NCBI RefSeq assembly: GCF_023159225.1 | Contig: NC_063170.1 | Coordinates: forward strand, 29,290,301 to 29,354,300 | DNA from: Perognathus longimembris pacificus | Lineage: Eukaryota; Chordata; Mammalia; Rodentia; Heteromyidae | DNA length: 64,000 nucleotides | Reading direction: 5' to 3' | Shown here: one piece after another, positions 56,215-64,000 of the stretch | How positions within the stretch are numbered: the stretch's first letter is position 1 | Layout: the number at the start of each line of letters is the position of its first letter | Made by a program: the position numbers and the translations under genes | Notes under the pieces: model-generated | Databases searched by the model: none | What the model was told of the DNA's origin: nothing | The model's input: only the letters and a program-made list of their open reading frames with translations

Positions 56215-59200
56215 GAAAGCTCATATCTGCTCCCAGGCCCCATTATCAGCCAATTCAATTTCACACATCAACCTATCCCCAGGTCTCTGTTGGGCACATG
56301 CTTTGAGGGAAACTTGGAGCTCTCTGTAGGCACGGGCCACACAAGGCCATCTCACACCTCCCAAATGGAAAATGTCAAGTAACCAAGTTCACACAAAATA
56401 AGAAGGACAAAATAATCTCTGACTTGCTCCTTCAATGATATCTGAACAGGAAAAAAGATATATCTGCATGCAGATAATAGGGGGAACATTAGTGTCACAT
56501 TTCTTCCAAGAAGGCAGCTCTCCATCATAAGAAAGAAACAGGAAGCTCCTTTGCTGTAGGTCATATCAAGCCAGGTCCTCTACCTCTGAGAAGCAGAGTT
56601 AGGTGGGTTTGACAGAATCTGAGCTATTAGGAGTATCATCCTCACTCCATTCTCACTCCCCAATTGTTTCCTTTCCAGAGTCCCATCTCAACACTTCCAG
56701 GAAATACTATGGGGGAAAGCTAAGAGTAATGCAACTGACCACATTGGGGGTAAGCAGCCAAACTCTTCACCCAGAGGGACATTCTGAGATACACTGCTCA
56801 TGGCTCCTCAGTGGACCCAGCAAGCTCAGGACTGAGTCATCTCTAATGGGTCAGCTCACTAATACCTCCTGCAGTCCCTTCTCTCTTCACTCCACTCAGT
56901 CACCAACCAGTTCAATAGCCCTGTGAAACCTCCAAAAAAGTATCTGAAGGCTGTAGACAAAGAGTGACCCAATAAAATGCCCAATACTCATCCAAAGGAC
57001 TGGTAATCATAGGTGACACGTCAAGTTAGGGAGGAAAGCAGGAAACAAGACTGTTTGTCCACTGATACAAAGTACAGAGGGTCTTTTACTGCCAGGAAGG
57101 GGTACAAATATATTCAGAAGGGAAACTAAGACAAGAAAGTTGGACAGAGAAAGAGAAGAGGATGGGCACTCAGAAATCTAGAGAGTTGTCATCTCTGAAG
57201 ATAAAAAAAAAAAAACAAACAGTTCAAGAAGGTAGAGGCTGATAAAGGTGAACCACTCCCGGAAAGGCAAGCCAAGCTAGAAAAGGCAGAACATGGCTGC
57301 CTACGGTCTATCACATGAGAACAATCTTACACTTCTGCTCTTCCCCACTGTAATATGTGATTCTTTTCCATTCTTTCAGTTAGTGTGTCTTTGGAAGACT
57401 GAGTGAGCCTCATTTCCTTTCTATTTTATCAAACATTCCCCATATCTATTCTGGCACTGGAAACCTCCATCTACAAATTTAAAAAATCAAAGCAAATATC
57501 CTACACTTCTTTGTAGAATTCTAGAATCTTAGCATTCCAGAATACAGAGGCTGAAAACATTAAACTGTTCAGTAAGTTTCAAATGAATAGGCACAATTCT
57601 CAGAAAATGTCCATGTCTTCCTTTCTCCAAGATTCCATACTGAGTATCTTCACTGTAGATACAAAATTTCACATTGGAAACTTCCCAATAGAGTATCATA
57701 TAACCCCAAACAACATTCTCACTGGTTTCTGTCATCAGGCAAAATCAAATCACAGCAGGTCACAGAACAAGTGAAATTTCTAACAATTTTACTATCCCTT
57801 TATGATCCTGAAGACTGATAAGAACACAAGAGGGCATTCTCAATTTCTCCACAATCGAGTGGCTATGCTCACATCTAAAGACATCCTTCACATGGACCTG
57901 TGCCTTTCACTTCCTCACTTACAAGTCATTTCAGCTTCCAAGGAGGTGGGAATTTTTCCCTGTAACCTTGACAAAGTCCCTTCTGACAGGAAGACCAAGG
58001 ATTTGCTATACTGGTATGGTGACCATTATCTGAGCCACATCCCCTGCAAAACACATTTATAAGAGCACATGTAAAGGGATTTCTAGAGGAGAGCGAGACT
58101 AGAAGCTGCTTTCATTCAGTAGAAGAACAGTCTAGTTTACACTTTAGCCTTCAGGAGCATGCCGATTGCACTGGAGACCCGCAGGTCTTCCCTCACATGG
58201 GAAGGCACCCATCCATATGGACATGACCTATCCTGTCCTCTTAGTGTTGGAACTGCAAAGCTTCTGGGGAAAAAGATTCCACATCTATGAATTCTGCATT
58301 CCTCACCTTATCTGTCTACCTCCAAGATGCTATGGCTACCAGTGGATTTTCTGAGATTCTGGGAGAACAGACTTAAATACATACTAATGGACAACTCCCA
58401 GCTCCTTAATTACAAAGTCAACTGTGACTGCCTCTGACAAGTTCAACAGCCCGGAGGACAGAGAAATTGAGAGAGGAGCCCCTTGATTTGCTAACAGACA
58501 TGGTGGAAAACTAATTGAGGGCAACAAACCCTGACACCTCATAGGACAAGCAGGAGAGCAGCTTTGGAGTCCCTCCTTTTATGTTATCCAATGCATCTAA
58601 GACTACCTTGAACAAGGGTGATATTGTACAGCGAGCACAGTGCTATTCAGCTCTTCTTGATTCAGTACCGAATGTTAGAGAAGTCTGGTCTTGTGGGAAG
58701 CTTCATCAGCACTCTCTAGACTGAAGAAGGGCGAGGTCATACCAAGAGTCAGACATCAGTCAGTCTTCAGTTATGGCATCTAATTAGCCCTACTCTAGGG
58801 GAAAAGATCCCTTGCTCTTCCTGAACAAAGCTCATCCCAGGAGCACTGGACTCTTTCTGTAGAGTGTGGGCATGGATGGGTGCTTGCTAACATCTCCAAA
58901 ACTCCCTTTTTTTTAGCACAGCTATGGAAGGCATCATGCCAGTTGTCCCCACCCAAGGACAATTCCCTCTGACCTCCATCCCAGTTAATATCTTAGATCT
59001 TTCTGGAAAATATCCAAAAGCAACTCAGCTCCAAGCACAAGGCACATCTCAGCTGATAAAGAACAGAAAAGAACCGGGGTGACATTGATCCAAGGTCCTT
59101 TTTCCTGACATGAAAATTCACACCACCACACGATGGGTTTCCTTCCAGAGTTACCAGAGACACAAGTCACAAATGACCAAGAGTTTACCATGCAAGACCA

Positions 59201-60378
59201 TACCCACCTTTATCCCCACTCACTACTCTTTTACTTCTGGGTTTGCTGGCATTGTTTCACATGCACAGGTCACTGACTCAGAATGTACAGAATCCAAACT
59301 AGACACCCTGGTTTCCTTTTCAAAAGGTTGTCTTCAGCTACCCTTCCATTGGCCTGAATCATCAGAAGGAAAATGCCATGTTACACAGAAAAGAGCTTCA
59401 GTCATACACATAGCAAAATCTAAACGTTTTACACAATTTAGGTGCTTTCCACTCAAATATCAGTGTTGCATGTTTTTTCATTTGAAACAACTCTAACCTT
59501 ACAGTTAAGACTGTGTACAAGATATGTCAGTTGCTCATGACATGGGATCTGCTAACAGAACCCTCCCCATCCAAGTACTTCAGGCAATGTCTGATTGCTT
59601 CCATTTTGTATATATAAAAATCTCCAACCCCAGGAAAAATAGAAATATATTCAATTTTTCCAACTAAAATACAAATTTTTTAAAGACTCCTAATTTATCA
59701 TGGAGATCTGGTCTAGGTGGAACCATGGAGATGAGAGAAAGCTCTGGGTCAATTGCAGAAGTACCTCAGCTCATGCCATTTCCAGTTCCCAGGGAATTGT
59801 TTTCCTCATCTTTGTTACTTTGACAGCTACCAACTACACACAGTTTAAAGAAGCATCTGCAAAGTGATTACCACCAGGTAAAATCACAACAAGTCTTGGA
59901 GATGCACAAGACACAAGGGAGCATGAGCCAGCGAAATTTACCATGGCTCAGCAGACATCAGGCAGGGTCCAGCAGCCCAGGCTGTAACCATAAGCACAGT
60001 TGTGAAGGAAAAACACTGCATTTGAAGCCCATGTCCTGAGGAAGCTCTGTCCCTACCCTCTTGGCTTGTGCCAGAGCACAGCCCTGAGGGTCAGTGAGCC
60101 TCAAGCTCACTAACCATGTGTCCTTCAGAATATATCCAGGAATACTGTGCTGGTGTGCTCTCACCCACTCACTCTTCATCAAGGATGGCCCCACCAGTGC
60201 TACAGACACACTTGGACTAAAAGGTGGGCTTTTAGTTTTGAACAAGCGATATCCTTTAGGAGAAACACAAACACAAAGAAGAAGAGGACAAAGCCCCTCT
60301 CGAGTTCAGACATTGAGCTTCCACACAGCAGCATCTGTGATATGTTCCTCCCTAATGCTTCTTTTCCAGTTCCTTCTT

Positions 60379-60568
60379 TTTCTTTTTTGTCCAGTCTCTG
60401 GGCCTGAGCACTGTCCCTGGCTTCTTTTTGCTCAAGGCTAGCACTCTGCCACTTGAGCCATAGTGCCACTTCTGGCCATTTTCTGTATATGTGGTGCTGG
60501 GGAATCGAACCCAGGGCCTCATGTATATGAGGCAGGCACTCTTGCCACTAGGCCATATCCCCAGCCCT
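60379..60568 (-). mobile_element. ID-type SINE specific to copy C
   Basis: Reverse copy flanked by the 13-bp repeat CCAGTTCCTTCTT (60366-60378 and 60569-60581). Copy A has a single uninterrupted copy of that target at 14415-14427. Confidence 0.95.
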
Positions 60569-61075
60569 CCAGTTCCTTCTTAAACCTAAGTATTCTAAGC
60601 TTCAAGCCAAGGCTCTGAGAGGCCATCACTAGTTCATCTTCACTGTTCCCAGTTCCTTCTCTAGGACAGAAGACTTGAAAGTTTTAAGGGACTGTTCTGT
60701 TTTCAAGTGGTTTCATTCTCACTGTTTGGACCTATAAACCCTACTCTTACTTTTCATTGGGAATATTTCCAGGCTACAAATTCACCAGTCCCATGCAGAA
60801 TAAAGGAAAAAGATAGAGGTCAAATATTATCAACTCTATCTCTCAACACTGGAGTAGAAACTGTAGTTATGAACTAAAATGATTGGTATACATAAGAAAA
60901 ATCATATTTGTGGAAATAACTCACCTCCACATATGAATGATTATTGGAAATACAGGCTTTTCTCTGTAGAATTCCACTGTAACTAACCACCCAAGTCACC
61001 TCCGACATCACAGGGCAAATAAATTATAGACAAGCAAATCTGGCATCCAAACTGCCACTCAGACATCACACTTAC

Positions 61076-61165
61076 CTGATTTTGTTGGGAAGGCTCAACA
61101 AAAGCTGCTCTTCTATTTGCACGTGGCAACGCTCTGCGTCGATGGGAATGAGTCTCCTTCCACAT
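61076..61165 (-). other. Candidate exon, copy C
   Basis: The minus-strand frame reads RRLIPIDAERCHVQIEEQLL and LSLPNKI, and ends at the strong donor AAAATCAG then GTAAGTGTG. The acceptor side is not clear. The homologous copy A site has lost the donor. Confidence 0.4.
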
Positions 61166-61774
61166 TCTTTCTTGATCATAGAGACATCATATGATCACAT
61201 CAATAATGTGATCCTATTGAATAGGCAAGGAGCAGTCATCATATATCCATTTCAACTGATGTATTCTAAGAACAGGATGAATGCTATCTAAGAAAATTAA
61301 ATTCCTTTCACAGTTTAGTGGTGGCTATTGTAATGCTGTCATGGTAAATTTACCTGCAGTCATAGTTGACATGAATTGTACATAATGAGAATATTACCCA
61401 CTTCACACTGTGAGCAGGGTTAAAGTTCCAAGGAAGTATTTCTACAACCATCCCCAAGGTCCCAGATCCTATATAGCCCTGCACTTTCAGTCCTCCCCTA
61501 GATAGTTGGAAATCACAGATATATGCCAAGAAATAGAGAGTTGAAACTCCAAGGTCTCATCCATGATGCCTGGAATAATCCCAAAACAAGTTTTCCCCAT
61601 CGCTTCTGGCACATTATTCTTCTAAACAGTGAATGTCTAGATGCTCCATGACTGGCTTACTTCCCTTAACAGAAGCATCTCGAGTTCCATCAATTTTTCT
61701 GTGAGTGACATAGCTACGTTCTCTCTTTTTTTCAGAAGGATAAAATGCCTTTATTGCCAAACTCAGTTAAGCCC

Positions 61775-61945
61775 CGTGGTGGTGAGTGGTACTAGGGTGT
61801 GAACTCAGCATCTTGTGTTTACCAGGCAGGCACTGCACCACTTGAGCCGTAGCCCTTAACACAAGTCATTTATCGTAATTCTTGGCAGTTCTGGGGTTTG
61901 AACTCAAGGCCTTATACTAACTAGGCAGGTGCTTGACTGCCTAGT
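61775..61945 (-). mobile_element. Degraded SINE-like sequence
   Basis: Two partial matches to the tRNA-like arm (GGGTGTGAACTCAGCATC with CCACTTGAGCCGTAGCCC, and CTGGGGTTTGAACTCAAGGC). Confidence 0.45.
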
Positions 61946-61974
61946 TTCTTCTTCTTGCAGAATAGATTTGTGAT

Positions 61975-62038
61975 GGAGGAGGAGAGGAGGAGAGGAGGAG
62001 AGGAAGAGAGGAGGAGAGGAGGAGAGGAGGAGAGGAGG
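61975..62038. repeat. (GGAGA)n purine repeat
   Basis: GGAGGAGAGGA units, roughly ten. Confidence 0.9.
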
Positions 62039-62163
62039 TTTGTGTCTTAGGCAGCTATGCAAAATGACCACGCCGGAAGAGCCGGGGATTCCAGGTACCT
62101 GTGAGACATAATCCTGCAGAAGGCTTAGCCTGTTTTGGGTGAGAAGGTCCCCTGCTCTTCTCA

Positions 62164-62828
62164 TTAAGACCTCAAAATCCTGAAAGAATCCTTGTCATTT
62201 TGAGACATGGACCATCTAGTCCCTGGAACTGATACTTTCGTGCCTGGTAGCAGAGGTGCCTTGTCTGGCCTCTGGGCCTTGCCATCTTCCCACATGGGGA
62301 GACCCCAAGTTGGTGCCTTGACTTTGCTGCTGGAGAGTATCATGATATTTTCTGCCTTGAGGTCACGGTGTGCAAAGCAACTGTATTGGCAATAGTAAAT
62401 AGCATTCAGGTCTGGCTGAAACAAAGGCCTGGCTGACACCATCGCCTCCAACATGCTGTTGGAGGTGGTCCACTAGGTCTCCTCTGCATAGGTATTCCAT
62501 CACAAAATACAAATGCTCCTCTGTCTCTGCTACCTCAAAATTTTTATAATAGGAGTGATCTCCAGATGTCAAACTTTCTAAGTTTGTGGCAAAGGAAGAC
62601 TTGTTCCTTCTTGTTGGGTGCTTTCATAGCCATCAGGGATGTCTGTGGAGAGGTGCTTTGGTAACTGATGGTTCCCCGGCACCTGGTAGGAGCTACTTGT
62701 GTGAGGAGCTGGCCTCCAGGCCAGGTTGAGACCTGTCCTAATACTGCCATAGCCATCCTAGAGCATGCACTGACCATGCTATCTGGGTGAAGTTCCAGAG
62801 TTTCCTCTGATGCTTTGGCAAACTCCAT
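62164..62828 (-). pseudogene. Protein-kinase pseudogene
   Basis: Minus-strand pieces in order show the N-lobe (RCRGTISYQ as a degraded glycine loop and LMAMKAPNKKEQ as the beta-3 Lys strand, about 62640), then the hinge (EEHLYFVMEYLCRGDL, about 62500), then the catalytic loop (HRDLKAEN, about 62360). The pieces lie in different frames with stops between them, and no DFG or APE motif follows. The motif wording fits the CAMK/AGC-like Ser/Thr kinases; the HRDLKAEN form occurs in the MARK/sperm-motility-kinase group, which is rich in testis retrogenes in rodents. The exact parent is not determined, and lack of introns cannot be shown because the copy is short. Confidence 0.65.
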
Positions 62829-64000
62829 GTAAATCTAGCCATGTCATTCAGAACCTAATCTTTGGCCACTTTCCTTAGAAGGCATGGAAACCAAGTCCTA
62901 TATGCACTGGCATTTGAGGAGAAGGTAAGTCCTCAGCTTTGAAGGTATTGCTCCTGCTCACCACAAAGAAGTGGTATTTGCTCCCAATTGTGTTCCATGT
63001 GCTGATGAGAGCCACAATGGCCTCCTTTGTCAGGATTACTAGTGAGGGACATATTCACGTCAAGTTCCACCAGGGTGTGTTTGATAACAGGATGTGGCCC
63101 AATATTCTGCTGCAGCTTCCATTGCTCATGGGAATCCAGAGTTTTGATCAGCATCAGGCACAAACACCTGTGTCCCCCATAACACTCCCCAAAGTGGTTT
63201 GAATTGGCCAAGCCCCACTAGCCAGCAGCCAATGCGGAACTGGGCTTTTACTATGTGGAAATTCTTTTCTCTTTGTAGTTGCATGGTGCCAAAGGAGGTT
63301 AGCTTGTGTTTGGCACATGTTTCAGTCTTGTGTAATTTCTGAATTCTGTGCAAATAAGGACAATTCTCTTGTTTCCTGAGGCTCTGTATCTGTGTTCCTG
63401 AGATTCACCAGCTCCAGTGCTGGGGAAGTGTGCCAAGTCTTGGGTGGGTGATGCTGGCCTGGGAGGTGAGTGCTTGAAGTGTGTTGTCTTGGTGCCTCTT
63501 CCTAGTTTGGTGCTCAGTTTAGCCTGTGGTGTGGGACCCCCTATATCTCTCAGTAGCCCTAGAAAATTTCTCTTGGTCTGAATTCTAGTGATGGGCATGT
63601 TGCCAGACTGAAGTAGGTGTCTGTCATAGGTGATGTGTATATCCAGTAGGTTTCTTCCCACTGTTTTCTAAGTTGTCTTTGAGCCAAACTATAACCTTGG
63701 GAACTTCCTTGTATCATGTCTTGCATTCAATTCCATTCCTTAAAACAACTATTTCATTTTAAAAGCTTCTATTGAAATAGTATTTTTTACCTGATCAATG
63801 GAAGGGCATTTGAAATACAGAATTAATTCTGAGCTGTCCTTCAAACAGAGTAGAGGCCTATGCTTAGGTCCTTGTTTTCATCCTAGGAAACAATTCCAGG
63901 GAATACCAAGCCAGGAGTAAATGGTGAATAGTAATAGGGAGAGCGTAGCCTCTTATAGGCAGGGCCTGTAGATTGTCATTTGTAGGCCATGTGTGAGTCA
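62829..64000. other. Unassigned sequence
   Basis: Minus-strand frames at 63661-63299 (120 codons) and 63211-62933 (92 codons) are longer than their surroundings and follow each other toward the kinase pseudogene, so a larger decayed coding sequence is possible. No motif was recognised. Confidence 0.35.

Larger units (their letters stand above)
56215..61720. other. Segmental-duplication unit, copy C (left half)
   Basis: Aligns by eye with 10239 to about 15530 of copy A, same orientation, with substitutions and small indels throughout. It stops at about 61715 inside the old L1 remnant (ACATAGCTACGTTCT), the same point at which copy B starts. Confidence 0.85.

Noticed and set aside
59110..59496. 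A 128-codon plus-strand frame in copy C
   Set aside because: Copy A breaks this frame, and the alternative minus-strand reading of the same region is no better supported.

Overview
The window is mammalian nuclear DNA, almost certainly from a rodent. It is dominated by L1 retrotransposons, class II (betaretrovirus-like) ERV pieces and dozens of copies of a composite tRNA/ID-type plus B1-type SINE. The monomer beginning GGGCTGGGGATATGGCC, with its distinctive right arm, fits the SINEs I associate with geomyoid rodents (kangaroo rats, pocket mice, pocket gophers); that family assignment is inference. There is no bacterial or phage signal, and no complete protein-coding gene lies wholly inside the window. 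Layout: 1-1.3 kb holds an LTR-like promoter facing a broken ERV pol fragment. 1.6-3.9 kb holds a SINE, a truncated L1 end and a 170-bp tandem repeat. 3.9-8.45 kb is a minus-strand L1 with a nearly full-length but broken ORF2, into which a small processed RNA copy has inserted. 10.2-18.7 kb is a low-copy segmental-duplication unit (copy A). At 19.6-21.0 kb are a minus-strand first coding exon and its GC-rich promoter, for an unrecognised membrane protein. 21-30 kb is SINE-rich and contains a deleted provirus (22.98-25.89 kb) with matching LTRs, a 6-bp target duplication, a primer site for tRNA-Ile, a gag start and an env TM fragment. 30.3-33.3 kb is copy B, the right half of the unit. 33.3-36 kb holds exons of a decayed ASMTL gene. 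36.0-41.76 kb is a large GC-rich minisatellite with higher-order structure. 41.8-51 kb is mostly unique or SINE sequence. 51.1-54.4 kb is a second 5'-truncated L1. 56.2-61.7 kb is copy C, the left half of the unit. 62.2-62.8 kb holds a broken protein-kinase pseudogene. The most notable finding is ASMTL next to a 5.7-kb minisatellite. ASMTL is a pseudoautosomal (PAR1) gene in many mammals and is missing in mouse. Here exon 1 has a good start and splice donor, exon 2 is not found, exon 4 has an in-frame stop, exon 5 has a 1-nt frameshift, and the methyltransferase half is absent. Short GC-rich repeats in the introns and the long array downstream resemble the minisatellite-rich texture of rodent PARs. 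The second theme is a duplication cluster in which copies B and C look like two halves of one second copy of A, broken at the same point inside an old L1. The copies carry paired, conserved candidate exons on the minus strand, and lineage-specific SINE and L1 insertions with perfect empty sites give a relative chronology.
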